A model generated the notes under the pieces. The model had not been told where the DNA came from. It saw only the letters and a list, made by a program, of their open reading frames with translations, and made no database searches. This document shows positions 1 through 10,344 of a stretch of 64,000 bases of DNA, piece by piece; the stretch's first letter is position 1, and every line of letters starts with the position of its first letter. The stretch is from positions 4,468,045 to 4,532,044 of the forward strand of contig NZ_HE997181.1 in assembly GCF_000312425.1 (NCBI RefSeq). The letters run 5' to 3'. The stretch comes from Reyranella massiliensis 521 (GTDB taxonomy: Bacteria; Pseudomonadota; Alphaproteobacteria; Reyranellales; Reyranellaceae). A program made the translations under genes and the position numbers.

Positions 1-102
1 CACGGCCAGGGGCAGCCACTGCAACGGCGGCATGGCGAGCGCAGCCAAAGCGCCGGCGACAAAGGCGACGCCTGCGGCGCGCCAGCCTGTAAGGTTCTTC
101 AC
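1..102 (-). CDS. lnt: Apolipoprotein N-acyltransferase, N-terminal part only
   Basis: Only the first 34 codons lie in the window; the rest runs off the left edge. Translation from a GTG at 102 gives VKNLTGWRAAGVAFVAGALA followed by ALAMPPLQWLPLAV. This is the usual start of Lnt: a first membrane helix ending in a PP-x-W/L segment. Lnt adds the third acyl chain to the N-terminal cysteine of lipoproteins in the inner membrane. The position directly downstream of corC (13 bases after its stop) matches the order corC-lnt seen in many proteobacteria. The short length limits certainty, but sequence and context agree. Confidence 0.75.
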   Translation of the reverse strand, partial: MKNLTGWRAAGVAFVAGALAALAMPPLQWLPLAV

Positions 103-115
103 GATGGAGCTGTGG

Positions 116-1066
116 TCAGGCGACCGGCGCCGACTGGGTCGGCGGCCGGACTCGCAGGCGGCGAATGCGCCTGGGATCGACGTCGAGAATTTCGAACTCC
201 ACACCGGAGGGATGACGCACGACCTCACCGCGTTCGGGAATGCGCCCGAGCAGCGAGAAGATCAGGCCGCCGACCGTATCGATTTCGCGCCGCTCGTCGT
301 CGGACAGGACGCGGCCGATCTCCTCCTCGAGCAGCTCGATAGGCGTGCGGCCGTTGACGTCGATCGTGCCATCGACGCGACGCGCGACCGTCGGTGTCTG
401 CGCGACGTCGTGTTCGTCCTCGATCTCGCCCACGATCTCCTCGACCAGATCCTCGATGGTGAGAAGCCCGTCGGTGCCGCCGAACTCGTCGACCACCAGC
501 GCCATGTGCGTACGCGAGCGGCGCATGTCGAGCAGCATGTCGAGCACCGGCAGGGTCGGCGCCACGAAGACGACGCGGCGAAGTATGTCGCGCAGATTGA
601 ACTTCTTGGCCGTGCCCCAGTAGGCCAGCACGTCCTTGATGTGGATCATGCCGATCACGTCGTCGAGCGACTCGCGATAGATCGGGTAGCGCGAATGCGC
701 CTCGGCTTGGATCAGCCGCACGACTTCGTCGAGCGGCGTGTCGGCGGCGATGGCGGAAATATCGACCCGCGGCACCATCACGTCGGCCACGGTCTTGTCG
801 CGCAGCTTCAGGATGTTGGCGAGGAGGACGCGCTGGTCTTCGCTGATCGGCGTATCGCTCTCGGGCGTTTCCTCGATCAGCTCTTCGATGGCTTCGCGGA
901 CGGCTTCATTCTTTTCGCGCCGCCTGAGGCGACGCAGGATTGCACGCAGCAACCCGCCATTGGAGGGCGCCTCGGGGATCGATGATGAGGTCGAAACCGC
1001 GGGCTCGCCTGTAGACGCCGGGCCATGTAAGCCCGGCCGTGTACTGTGCGCTGTGGAGTCCGGCAT
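116..1066 (-). CDS. corC: CBS-domain hemolysin/CorC-family protein
   Basis: A 316-residue cytosolic protein. After a low-complexity N-terminus (1-45) and a charged helical stretch (46-75), two CBS modules span about 95-150 and 160-215; the VMVPR motif at 96-100 opens the first. A CorC_HlyC transporter-associated domain fills about 230-310. It has no DUF21 membrane domain, so it belongs to the soluble CorC/TlyC type linked to Mg/Co efflux; the true function is uncertain for the family. lnt follows closely. Upstream, ybeY is separated from it by an opposite-strand reductase gene, so corC-lnt probably has its own promoter. The ATG at 1066 has no clear ribosome binding site, and a start further in is possible. 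Confidence 0.9.
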   Translation of the reverse strand: MPDSTAHSTRPGLHGPASTGEPAVSTSSSIPEAPSNGGLLRAILRRLRRREKNEAVREAIEELIEETPESDTPISEDQRVLLANILKLRDKTVADVMVPRVDISAIAADTPLDEVVRLIQAEAHSRYPIYRESLDDVIGMIHIKDVLAYWGTAKKFNLRDILRRVVFVAPTLPVLDMLLDMRRSRTHMALVVDEFGGTDGLLTIEDLVEEIVGEIEDEHDVAQTPTVARRVDGTIDVNGRTPIELLEEEIGRVLSDDERREIDTVGGLIFSLLGRIPERGEVVRHPSGVEFEILDVDPRRIRRLRVRPPTQSAPVA

Positions 1067-1116
1067 GATCGCTAAGATAGGCTATCGCTCCCGCGTTGCA
1101 ATCATGGAAGTTCCTG

Positions 1117-1947
1117 ATGCGTTCCTGCAATTTGCCTTCCGGCTCGGCAATTCCGGTTTTCGGCCTCGGCACCTGGCGCATGGGCGAGAATGGCAAGCGG
1201 CGTGCCGTGGAGCTTGATGCGCTGAAGTATGGCCTCGATCTCGGCTATCCGATGATCGACACGGCGGAGATGTACGGCGAAGGTGGTGCCGAGGAAATCG
1301 TCGGCGACGCGCTCTCTGGCCGCACCTCGCGACCGTACATCGTAAGCAAGGTCTATCCGCACAACGCGACGCGCAGCGGCACGATCGCCGCCTGCGAACG
1401 CAGCCTGAAACGGATGCGGATCGACCGAATCGATCTCTACCTGCTGCACTGGCGCGGCGGCGCACGCATCGAGGAGACTTTCGAGGCGTTTCATCGCCTG
1501 CGCGACGCCGGCAAGATCGCTGACTTCGGCGTCAGCAATTTCGACGTAGACGACATGGAAGATGCTGCCCGTCTCGACAAGGGCCTGAACGGCAGCAACC
1601 AGGTGCTCTACTGCCTGTCGCGCCGCGGGCCCGAGTTCGACCTGCTGCCGTGGATGCGCAAGCGTTCGATTCCGCTGATGGCCTATTCCCCGCTCGACCA
1701 AGGCGGACTGCTGCGCAAGGCGTCACTCCAGAAGCTGGCCGACGAAGTGGGCTGCACACCGGCGCAGCTTGCGCTTGCCTGGCTGCTCGCCCAGCCCGGC
1801 GTCGTCACCATTCCGAAATCGGCAAGCCGCGACCGCGTGAAGGAGAATTTCGGCGCCCTCGACGTCAAGCTCTCGCCGCAGCTCCTCGCGGAGCTGGATC
1901 GCGCCTTTCCGCCGCCCAAGGGCAAGCAGCCTCTCGAAATGCTCTGA
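1117..1947 (+). CDS. Aldo/keto reductase
   Basis: A 276-residue TIM-barrel NADPH-dependent oxidoreductase. The AKR tetrad is visible as D48 and Y53 (IDTAEMYGEG), K78 (VSKVYP) and H111 (LLHWRG), and the C-terminal IPKS segment that binds the cofactor phosphate is present. It resembles DkgA/YvgN-type AKRs, but the substrate cannot be told. The ATG at 1117 is preferred because GGAAG lies just upstream; an in-frame TTG at 1096 is an alternative. The gene sits opposite to, and between, ybeY and corC, and ends 3 bases before the ybeY stop. Confidence 0.93.
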   Translation: MRSCNLPSGSAIPVFGLGTWRMGENGKRRAVELDALKYGLDLGYPMIDTAEMYGEGGAEEIVGDALSGRTSRPYIVSKVYPHNATRSGTIAACERSLKRMRIDRIDLYLLHWRGGARIEETFEAFHRLRDAGKIADFGVSNFDVDDMEDAARLDKGLNGSNQVLYCLSRRGPEFDLLPWMRKRSIPLMAYSPLDQGGLLRKASLQKLADEVGCTPAQLALAWLLAQPGVVTIPKSASRDRVKENFGALDVKLSPQLLAELDRAFPPPKGKQPLEML

Positions 1948-1950
1948 CGC

Positions 1951-2442
1951 TCAGCGTTCGAGGTAAGGATCGGCGATCCCAAGCTTCGCCAGCACGCGAC
2001 GCTCCAGCGCTTCCATGCGTTCGGCATCGGCATCGCCGGTCTCATGATCGTAGCCCAGCAGATGCAGAACGCCATGCACGACCAGATGCGTATAGTGGTC
2101 GGCCGGCGACTTGCGCTGCTCGCGCGCCTCGCGCCACACGGTCTGCCGCGCCAGCACGATGTCGCCCAGGAAGTCGCGCTCGCCCGACGGATAGGAAAGC
2201 ACGTTGGTCGGCTTGTCTTTCTTGCGGTCGCGCGCATTCAATTTGCGCACCGCCTTGTCGTCGGCGAGGGCAACATTCAGCGAGCGACGGCCACGGTGCC
2301 GCGTTCCGGCAAAAGCCGCACGTGCCGCGCGCCGTGCCAACCTCGCGGCATCGGGCAGTGCCTTCACCCAGCCGTGGTCGAGCTCGACCACGGTGCAGGC
2401 GAGGGACGGCTCAGCCTTTGGTTTTCTTGTCGCGCGCGTCAT
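1951..2442 (-). CDS. ybeY: Endoribonuclease YbeY, 16S rRNA maturation
   Basis: A 163-residue single-strand endoribonuclease that acts in 16S rRNA 3' maturation and ribosome quality control. The zinc motif [11 protein letters not shown] supplies H123, H127 and H133. The conserved core TNVLSYP (79-85) and the FLGDIVLA segment are also clear. The start overlaps the end of phoH by 32 bases, indicating translational coupling in the miaB-phoH-ybeY operon. Length is normal for alphaproteobacteria. Confidence 0.97.
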   Translation of the reverse strand: MTRATRKPKAEPSLACTVVELDHGWVKALPDAARLARRAARAAFAGTRHRGRRSLNVALADDKAVRKLNARDRKKDKPTNVLSYPSGERDFLGDIVLARQTVWREAREQRKSPADHYTHLVVHGVLHLLGYDHETGDADAERMEALERRVLAKLGIADPYLER

Positions 2443-3387
2443 AGGCCTCGACGATGCGGGTCACGAGGTCGTGGCGCACGACGTCCTTGGAGGTGAGTCG
2501 CACGAAGCGCACGCCATCGACGTCCTTCAACGTATCGATCGCATCGTTGAGACCCGACTTCTGCCCGCCCGGCAGGTCGGTCTGGCTGGGGTCGCCGGTG
2601 ATCACCATGCGCGAGCCCTCGCCGAGACGCGTCAGGAACATGCGCATCTGCATCGGCGTGGTGTTCTGCGCTTCGTCGAGGATGACGTAGCAATGCGCGA
2701 GCGTGCGGCCGCGCATGAAGGCCAGCGGCGCGATCTCGATCTCGCCGGACTCCATGCGGTGAGCGATCTGCTCCGCCGGGATCATGTCGTGCAACGCGTC
2801 GTAGAGCGGCCGGAGGTAGGGATCGATCTTTTCCTTCATGTCGCCGGGCAGGAAACCCAGCCGTTCGCCGGCTTCGACAGCCGGCCGCGACAGAACGATG
2901 CGTTCGACCTTTCCGGCCAGCAGCAGCGACACGCCCATCGCCACCGCAAGATAGGTCTTTCCCGAACCGGCCGGTCCCAGTGCAAAGACCATGTCGCGCT
3001 CGCGCAGGGCGGCGAGGTAGGTGCGCTGGCCGGGCGAGCGCGCCTGCACGGTACGGCGGCGCGTACGGATACCTTCGCCGTCGCCCCCTTCAATGCCGGT
3101 ACGGGCAAAGCGCACGGCGGCATCGACGTCGGCAGACTCGATGGACAGGCCACGCTTCAGCCGCTCGTAGAGGCCGGCGATCGCCTTCTGCGCCACGGAC
3201 GCATCGTCGGGAGTGCCGGCAATGGCGAGCTGGTTGCCGCGGGCGCTGAGCTGCGCGTTCGTGAGCTGCTCGATGCGTACAAGATTGCGGTCGTGATTGC
3301 CGTAGAGTACGGCCAGCAGCGCATTGTCGTCGAAGGTCATGCGGCGCACGTCGGCCGCGCGGGCGGGAGCGTTCGTCGATGGATCGC

Positions 3388-3391
<4 letters not shown>
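2411..3391 (-). CDS. phoH: PhoH family ATPase/nuclease
   Basis: A 326-residue P-loop protein of the PhoH/YbeZ family that partners YbeY in RNA metabolism. It has an N-terminal KH-like region (about 20-100), Walker A GPAGSGKT at 139-146 and Walker B VILDEAQN near 230, followed by the [10 protein letters not shown] segment. The start is taken as the GTG at 3391, which overlaps the miaB stop as GTGA. Longer frames into miaB and the later ATG (codon 18) are less likely. Confidence 0.95.
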
Positions 3392-4812
<1,421 letters not shown>

Positions 4813-4856
4813 CGGTCTCCGTTGCTGGAACGGCGCGGTTCTAACACCACCGCCCC

Positions 4857-5738
4857 TCAGGGTCGAGGGGCGGCCGCCGCCGGATCGAGGGACGGCAGAT
4901 CCAGGGATGGCAGCAGGTCCGGCCGGCCGGAATTTGCCGCCTGGACGCCGGCGGACACCTGCTGGAAGCAATATTCGGCAAGCTTCTTGCGGTCGCCGAG
5001 CCTGTCTATGTCGACGGGCGGGAAAAAGGTCACGACCGCCTCGGTTTCTCCGAGGCAGACCATCTGCCAGAGGTGCGGCACCAGGTCGAGGTCGCCAAAC
5101 CAGGCGAAGAGCGGCCGCCAGTAGCGGCCAAGCGGAATGCCGTCCAGGCGCGTGTAGGAAATCGCCACGGGCTGCACGACGATCGGCTTGTCGTCGCGGC
5201 GGAGCTGGGCCACCGCGAAGAGCGCACTACGGAAAGGCAGGACGCGCGTGCCGTCGCTGCTGGTCCCTTCAGGAAACAGCATGAGATTGTCGCCGGTATC
5301 CAGGCGCTTCAGCATCTCGTCGCGGCTGTTGCTGGTCTTGCTGGAACGCCGGTCCACGAAGATCGTGCGCTGCGCCTTGGCCAGCGTGCTGAAGAAGGGC
5401 CAGGTCGCGACTTCCGCCTTGGCGACGAAGCAGCCGGGAATACGGCCACCCAGAACTTCGATGTCGAGATAGGAAACGTGATTGCAGACGAAGAGTGTCG
5501 GCATCACGGTCGAGCGCTGACCGTTTACCTTCACCTTGATGCCGAGAAGTACGCAGACCATGCGGTGATAGAGCACCGGCAGCCAGCGTACGACCGGCCT
5601 TATGCGCAACGCGAGCGCGACCAAATGAAACGGCAATGCGACGATGGTGAGCAGGAGATAGCTCACGAGCCGGAACACGCCTCGCAAAGGGGAACCAATC
5701 CACATCGCAGCGAGCGGTGCGTCAGTTGTGCTGGTCAC
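4857..5738 (-). CDS. olsA: 1-acyl-glycerol-3-phosphate/lyso-ornithine lipid O-acyltransferase (PlsC/OlsA type)
   Basis: A 293-residue membrane-anchored acyltransferase. An N-terminal hydrophobic segment (22-45) precedes motif I NHVSYLD (86-92, catalytic H87 and D92) and motif III FPEGTS (155-160). The gene directly follows and overlaps (17 bases) an olsB-like gene. That pairing suggests OlsA, which acylates lyso-ornithine lipid to ornithine lipid. General PlsC activity on lysophosphatidic acid remains possible, as some OlsA enzymes do both. Confidence 0.85.
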   Translation of the reverse strand: MTSTTDAPLAAMWIGSPLRGVFRLVSYLLLTIVALPFHLVALALRIRPVVRWLPVLYHRMVCVLLGIKVKVNGQRSTVMPTLFVCNHVSYLDIEVLGGRIPGCFVAKAEVATWPFFSTLAKAQRTIFVDRRSSKTSNSRDEMLKRLDTGDNLMLFPEGTSSDGTRVLPFRSALFAVAQLRRDDKPIVVQPVAISYTRLDGIPLGRYWRPLFAWFGDLDLVPHLWQMVCLGETEAVVTFFPPVDIDRLGDRKKLAEYCFQQVSAGVQAANSGRPDLLPSLDLPSLDPAAAAPRP

Positions 5739-6573
5739 GCATCCCGCGTTCGTAGTGGCGGATGTATTTCTCCGTCACCAGCTCGGTCTTCACGATGATG
5801 AAGACGTCGGTGCTGTTGAATTCGTGGTCGATCACCGCGCCATCGCCGACGAAACCACCGAGCCGCAGGTAACCCTTGATGAGCGGCGGGACCCGCGCCA
5901 TTGCCTTGCGCGGATCGTAGGAGCCGGGCTCCAGCATATTCATGTTGATATAGCGGCTGTCGACGGCGCGCACGCGGACCTCCGGCGGCGCCAGATGATG
6001 GTGATACAGGTAGCTCAACGCCATAGCATGCTGGGTCGGATCGGTTCCCGGCAGGCTGGCGCAGCCGAACATCACCTGGATGTTATAGTGATAGGCGTAA
6101 AGGGCGATGCCCCGCCACAGCATCTGCATGGTCGCCGTGTTGCGCGCGTCCTTGGCGATGCACGAGCGACCGAGCTCCAGAACCTCGCCCGGATAGTCGA
6201 CCATCGGGCGAATGTCGTACTCCGACGCGGAATAGAAAGTACCGATTTGCGCGGCGGCGGAACGGCGGATCAGGCGGTAGGTGCCGACGATTCCCTCAGG
6301 CCCCTCGCCGCGACGGCGATCGAGCACCAGCAGGTGATCGCAAGCGATGTCGAACTTGTCGAAGTCGCGCTGTCTCGACGCCATCTCCGGCGTCGGCCGC
6401 GCCGCCATCTCCTCGTAGAAAATGCGATAGCGCAGCGCCTGCGCTGCATCGATTTCAGCAGCGCTCTGCGCCAAGCGGACTTCAAAGTCGCCAGCGACGA
6501 CCTTTACTATCTCCGCATTGGAGACAGGCGGGCCGAGAAGCTCGGCTTCACTGTCAACGCGGTCAATGCGCAT
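5722..6573 (-). CDS. olsB: L-ornithine N-alpha-acyltransferase (OlsB-type GNAT)
   Basis: A 283-residue member of the acetyltransferase_5 / hemolysin-like GNAT family. Typical segments are the LRYRIFYEE stretch (47-55), the GTYRL strand, VLELGRSCIAKDAR, and an LLKGYLRLG-like region (here LIKGYLRLGG). OlsB transfers a 3-hydroxyacyl chain from ACP to ornithine, the first step of ornithine-lipid synthesis. The next gene, overlapping it, is the matching O-acyltransferase, so the two probably form an olsBA unit. Ornithine lipids replace phospholipids under phosphate limitation in many alphaproteobacteria; no Pho box was identified here. Confidence 0.85.
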   Translation of the reverse strand: MRIDRVDSEAELLGPPVSNAEIVKVVAGDFEVRLAQSAAEIDAAQALRYRIFYEEMAARPTPEMASRQRDFDKFDIACDHLLVLDRRRGEGPEGIVGTYRLIRRSAAAQIGTFYSASEYDIRPMVDYPGEVLELGRSCIAKDARNTATMQMLWRGIALYAYHYNIQVMFGCASLPGTDPTQHAMALSYLYHHHLAPPEVRVRAVDSRYINMNMLEPGSYDPRKAMARVPPLIKGYLRLGGFVGDGAVIDHEFNSTDVFIIVKTELVTEKYIRHYERGMRDQHN

Positions 6574-6639
6574 GTGTCATCCGCAAGGGAGCCGCCCCGA
6601 TCATGAGCCCATTATCGAGGTGTCGCGGGCTCCGTCCAC

Positions 6640-7077
6640 TCATTTTTGGCGGTCGGACTTGCTGTCCAGCGGGACGCCGTAAAGCTCGAGGCGGTGGCCG
6701 ACCAAACGATAGCCTGCCTTTTCGGCGATCTTGCGCTGCAGCTCCTCGATCTCGTCATTGTGGAATTCCACGACCTTGCCGCTCTGGATGTCGATCAGAT
6801 GGTCGTGGTGCTCGTCCGGTGTTTCTTCATAGCGCGCGCGACCGTCGCCGAAATCATGCTTGGCAAGAATGCCCGCTTCCTCGAAGAGCCGCACCGTCCG
6901 GTAGACCGTGGCGATCGAAATGTTGGGATCGATCGCCGTCGCCCGACGGTGCACTGCCTCCACATCGGGGTGATCCGATGATTCCGACAACACGCGCGCG
7001 ATGATGCGGCGCTGGTCGGTCATCTTCAAGCCGCGCTCCGCGCAGAGAACTTCGAGTTTGGATTTCCGGTCAGACAT
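6640..7077 (-). CDS. fur: Fur family transcriptional regulator (Fur/Mur type)
   Basis: A 145-residue metalloregulator. A winged helix (ISIATVYRTVRLFEEAG, 54-70) is followed by a dimerisation domain with the metal motif EHHDH at 89-93. Unlike gammaproteobacterial Fur, no CxxC pair is present; this is usual for alphaproteobacterial Fur, several of which sense manganese (Mur). It does not have the HHH-plus-haem motif expected of Irr. It lies in the conserved rimI-fur-miaB neighbourhood and is divergent from tusA across 46 bases, which must hold both promoters. Confidence 0.92.
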   Translation of the reverse strand: MSDRKSKLEVLCAERGLKMTDQRRIIARVLSESSDHPDVEAVHRRATAIDPNISIATVYRTVRLFEEAGILAKHDFGDGRARYEETPDEHHDHLIDIQSGKVVEFHNDEIEELQRKIAEKAGYRLVGHRLELYGVPLDSKSDRQK

Positions 7078-7123
7078 GACGATCTACCCTACACTGACCT
7101 GAGTTCGCGGTATAGTTGGGGAC

Positions 7124-7366
7124 ATGTCCGACAAGCCCGTACAGGCAGACCATGACATCGACATTACCGGCGAGGTCTGCCCCATGACCTTCGTGCGCAC
7201 CAAACTGCGCCTGGAACGCCTGAAATCCGGCGAAACCCTGAACGTCCGGCTGCGCGGCGAAGAGCCGTTGCGCAACGTTCCCCGCGCTGCGCGCGACGAA
7301 GGCCATACAATCCTCGGGATCGTGGCCGAAGGTGACGTCCATATCGTGACGATCCGGCGCCTTTGA
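7124..7366 (+). CDS. TusA-family sulfurtransferase
   Basis: An 80-residue SirA/TusA/YedF protein with the signature EVCPMTF, whose C19 would carry the persulfide. The fold pattern (strand, CPxP-type loop, helix with R/K-L-x-x-L, C-terminal hydrophobic strand) is complete. Whether it serves tRNA thiolation, molybdenum cofactor or other sulfur trafficking cannot be read from the sequence. It ends immediately beside the rimI stop, the two TGA codons forming TGATCA at 7364-7369. Confidence 0.88.
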   Translation: MSDKPVQADHDIDITGEVCPMTFVRTKLRLERLKSGETLNVRLRGEEPLRNVPRAARDEGHTILGIVAEGDVHIVTIRRL

Positions 7367-7840
7367 TCATTTGAGAGTGAGTCGCATGACAACGGCATCG
7401 GCCGGCGGACCGGCGGCACGCGCGTAATAGCCCTTGCGATGGCCAACGGCGACGAAGCCCACGGAATCGTAAAGGGCCCGTGCTGCCGGATTATCCATGC
7501 CGACCTCAAGGAATAGGGTTCGGGCACCCGCAAGCCGCACCTTGTCGATCACGGCCTCGAGCAACCGGCGGCCTGCCCCCTGACGGCGATGGCGTGGGTC
7601 TACGGCTACGGTCAGCAACTCTGCCTCATCGGCGGCAATCCGGCAGATTGCCATGCCGACATCGCCACTCTTCGCCGCGAGCAGGAATCCGGCCGTTCCC
7701 GGCGAGGCGAGAAGGCCGGCAATGTCCTGGCGCGTCCAGCCGCGCTCTCCCATCGGTTCGAACGCCTCGCGATGGAGGCGGGCGGCACGATCGAGATCGA
7801 GAGCCCCTAAAGGCCGCTGGACCGGCTCGTCGTCGTTCAT
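7367..7840 (-). CDS. rimI: Ribosomal-protein S18-alanine N-acetyltransferase RimI-like
   Basis: A 157-residue GNAT. Motif A is VDPRHRRQGAGRRLL (acetyl-CoA pyrophosphate loop). It is followed by LEVGMDNPAARALYDSVGF, the usual RimI motif B with the N-x-x-A-x-x-L-Y signature. It overlaps tsaB by four bases (ATGA), the classic tsaB-rimI pairing. In many bacteria RimI homologues acetylate other proteins too, so the S18 substrate is inferred from the family. Confidence 0.9.
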   Translation of the reverse strand: MNDDEPVQRPLGALDLDRAARLHREAFEPMGERGWTRQDIAGLLASPGTAGFLLAAKSGDVGMAICRIAADEAELLTVAVDPRHRRQGAGRRLLEAVIDKVRLAGARTLFLEVGMDNPAARALYDSVGFVAVGHRKGYYARAAGPPADAVVMRLTLK

Positions 7841-8547
7841 TCGACCGTGCGGCGGGCGCCGTCGGGCAAGGTGATGTTGACTCCTCGCAGATAGAGAGGT
7901 CGCGGCATGCCTTCCTGGCTATTTCTTACGCGCCATGCCTCGACACCCTCGTGCAAGGCCAGACGAGCCAGCACGACGGGATCCGGGGCAGCGTCTTCCC
8001 CGATTGCATCGGTGCCGTTCGCCGTGAGGGCGGCGACCAGTGGGGCCACGTCGCAGCCGACGATCGTGCAGGCGCGGCCGGAGAGGCGGGCGACCAGATC
8101 CGCCGTCGACGTCGCGAAGGGCAACGCCTCGCCCTCTCCGAGGGCACAGAACCAATCTCCGAGATGCGTATCCACCGCTGCGACCGCCAGCCGTCCAGCC
8201 GACGGAGCCTGGGCGAGCAGAACCGATGTCGTGGGCACGCCCGCCAGCGGAACACCAAGCCCGACGGCAAGACCGCGCGCAGCCGCGAGGCCCACCCTCA
8301 CACCCGTAAAGCTGCCAGGCCCTGTCGTCACAGCAATCAGGTCGATTTCCTGCCGCGCGACGCCGGCACGCTCCAGAATTTCGCCGATTGCCGGCAGAAG
8401 CCGTGCCGCCTGGTCGCGGCCCTCCTCGCGTGCCGCGGCCACGCCGACTCCGTCGCGCACGATCGCCACGCTCTGGCCGCTGACGGCGCAATCGAAAGCA
8501 AGGACGGTGCTGGCGCCGCCCCGAGCGGCTGGGCAATCTGGGGTCAT
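7837..8547 (-). CDS. tsaB: tRNA threonylcarbamoyladenosine biosynthesis protein TsaB
   Basis: A 236-residue actin-fold protein of the Kae1/TsaD family, lacking the metal-binding HxxxH of TsaD as expected for TsaB. The hallmark VTTGPGSFTGVRVGLAAARG is complete, as is the N-terminal LAFDCA strand. TsaB scaffolds TsaD-TsaE in t6A37 synthesis. Its ATG shares two bases with the ATG of the divergent dipeptidase gene (TCATGA at 8544-8549), so each promoter must lie inside the other gene. No alternative internal start with good context was seen. Confidence 0.95.
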   Translation of the reverse strand: MTPDCPAARGGASTVLAFDCAVSGQSVAIVRDGVGVAAAREEGRDQAARLLPAIGEILERAGVARQEIDLIAVTTGPGSFTGVRVGLAAARGLAVGLGVPLAGVPTTSVLLAQAPSAGRLAVAAVDTHLGDWFCALGEGEALPFATSTADLVARLSGRACTIVGCDVAPLVAALTANGTDAIGEDAAPDPVVLARLALHEGVEAWRVRNSQEGMPRPLYLRGVNITLPDGARRTVE

Positions 8548-9103
8548 GAAACTCGACTTGGTTGCGATCGCCCCGCCCGACTTCGATGTCGACGTGACAC
8601 TGGCCTATGCGACGGATGCAAATCTAACGGGACGTCCGGTCTACCGGAATGCCGAATGCTGGCTGCATCGGGAAGCTGCCGAGAAGCTTGCCACGGCAGT
8701 TGCGTTGGCCCGCGCCCTGGGACTTCGGCTGCGCATTTTCGACGCGCTGAGGCCGACAGAGGCGCAATGGGCCCTGTGGAATGCCCGTCCCGATCCGGAA
8801 TTCCTGGCCGATCCGCGCCGCGGCTCGCCTCATTCACGCGGCGTCGCCGTCGATCTCACCCTGCTCGATGCGGAGGGCAAGGAACTCGACATGGGCACCG
8901 CCTTCGACGCCTTCACGCCGCTCTCGCACCATGCACGCACCGACGTGCCGGTCGAAGCGCAGCGCAACCGTCTCCTGCTGATGGGTCTCATGACCTCGGC
9001 AGGATGGGATTTCTACCGCAATGAATGGTGGCACTATCAGCTCTTCGATGCGCGACGGTATCCCCTGGTCAGCGATGCCGACCTGCCGCGACCGATGATG
9101 TGA
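8546..9103 (+). CDS. ddpX: D-alanyl-D-alanine dipeptidase (VanX/DdpX family)
   Basis: A 185-residue M15D zinc dipeptidase. Metal ligands H96 and D103 lie in SPHSRGVAVD, and E160/H163 in EWWHYQ; a conserved Arg lies in FDALRPT (65-71). No signal peptide is seen, so it is expected to be cytoplasmic and would cleave free D-Ala-D-Ala for recycling. There are no vanH or vanA genes nearby, so glycopeptide resistance is not implied. It starts head-to-head with tsaB in the same TCATGA sequence. Confidence 0.92.
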   Translation: MKLDLVAIAPPDFDVDVTLAYATDANLTGRPVYRNAECWLHREAAEKLATAVALARALGLRLRIFDALRPTEAQWALWNARPDPEFLADPRRGSPHSRGVAVDLTLLDAEGKELDMGTAFDAFTPLSHHARTDVPVEAQRNRLLLMGLMTSAGWDFYRNEWWHYQLFDARRYPLVSDADLPRPMM

Positions 9104-9119
9104 TGCGCCCGCGCTCGGC

Positions 9120-10241
9120 CTAGAAGCTCGACAGCTTCGCCCGGTCGAAGTCGCTGAGTTCGTTCTCGCGCATGATCTGGCGCACGAACTGCACGTAGCC
9201 CTGACCGCGCTCGGAGTAACGCAGCAAGGTGCCGATCAGGCGAAAGCCGTCCGGATGCTCGGCACGCTCGCGCATGGCCGCGCGTTCGGCGCGGAAGCTA
9301 GCATAGGCCGGATGCGTATTGAGATTGATGACATAGGCATCGGTTGCCTCGCCGACATCGGCGAACGGCTGAGGCATGCCTGCCCCCGGCTTCCACGGAA
9401 CATCGACGCTGTGACGGCCGTTGACCTGGATCTGGCCGTACAGCGCGTTGCCGTTGCGAGCGGCAAAGGAGGTGCCCCAGCCCGATTCGACGCCGGCCTG
9501 CGCGATTGCCATCGACGGCGGCACGATGTCGACGCGGCGCACCAGCTCGTCGATCCTGTCGATCGTCGTATCGTAACGGTCGGCCAGGTCGTCGAGCCAG
9601 ATGCGCTCAATGGCAGTCAGCATGCGCGGGTCGCTGGCGAGCTTGTTGCGCAGGTAGAGGAGTTGCTCGCGGTCGGCGAGCACACGCTGATTGGCTTCGA
9701 GGATGACCGGCAGCAACGCCGTGATGAACAGCATCTTGCGCTCGACACCGTCCTTAGCGCTGAGGTCGCCTGGAACACGGTCCACCTTGAGCGGCGGCAC
9801 AGGCTCGCCCTGGCGAATGTCCGTCAACGTATAGGCGACGTCGCGGAAGAAGCCGGCCAGCTCGTCGGCCGAGCGCGGGCTGATCGCACGGACCTGAACC
9901 TGCCGGCGAACGGCGTTGCCGGGCGCCGCAAAGCGGCCGTGGCCGCCGGAGGTGCCGATCGCGGAATCACGCGGGGAGCGCGCCGTCGTCTCATCGGCTT
10001 CGCTTATTTCATGGCGCACGAACATCAGCGAACCCGGCTCGGCATTCACGGCCAGAAACGCCGGCTCGCCGAGAGGCTGCGCATGTGCAGAATTCACGGT
10101 CACAAAGGAGAGGTAAGACGCCACATCGATCGACGGAGCGGGTTCGTAGAAACCCACGCCTGCCGTAAACATCGCCGCCCAAGCGGCAGGAAAAGCATAT
10201 TTGCGCCCGCATTGCAGTGCAGGCCGAACAGTCAATCGCAT
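9120..10241 (-). CDS. Bax-like glucosaminidase domain protein
   Basis: A 373-residue protein of the Bax/FlgJ-type mannosyl-glycoprotein endo-beta-N-acetylglucosaminidase family (COG2992). A hydrophobic N-terminal segment (about 13-30) could anchor or export it. The catalytic region holds AQAGVESGWGTS with the likely catalytic Glu, followed by NGNALYGQI and the C-terminal LLRYSERGQGYV motif. It probably trims peptidoglycan glycan strands in the periplasm. The ATG at 10241 is chosen because the preceding frame has no family features; a start as far out as 10370 would overlap nfuA. Confidence 0.85.
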   Translation of the reverse strand: MRLTVRPALQCGRKYAFPAAWAAMFTAGVGFYEPAPSIDVASYLSFVTVNSAHAQPLGEPAFLAVNAEPGSLMFVRHEISEADETTARSPRDSAIGTSGGHGRFAAPGNAVRRQVQVRAISPRSADELAGFFRDVAYTLTDIRQGEPVPPLKVDRVPGDLSAKDGVERKMLFITALLPVILEANQRVLADREQLLYLRNKLASDPRMLTAIERIWLDDLADRYDTTIDRIDELVRRVDIVPPSMAIAQAGVESGWGTSFAARNGNALYGQIQVNGRHSVDVPWKPGAGMPQPFADVGEATDAYVINLNTHPAYASFRAERAAMRERAEHPDGFRLIGTLLRYSERGQGYVQFVRQIMRENELSDFDRAKLSSF

Positions 10242-10344
10242 TGCCACACTCTTCGTTTCGTTTTCGAACGAACGACAGATCGCGCGGCCGCCCACCCGGC
10301 CGCGAACCCCTCCTACGCTTACGCTTAGATTGGAAGGCGACCCG

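Noticed and set aside
6574-6639. Terminator hairpin between fur and olsB
   Set aside because: GAGCCC and GGGCTC are inverted but separated by about 16 bases and have no T run. The signal is too weak to call.
8546-9103. Glycopeptide-resistance (vanX) locus
   Set aside because: No vanA-type ligase, vanH or VanRS genes are nearby. A D-Ala-D-Ala recycling role is more likely.
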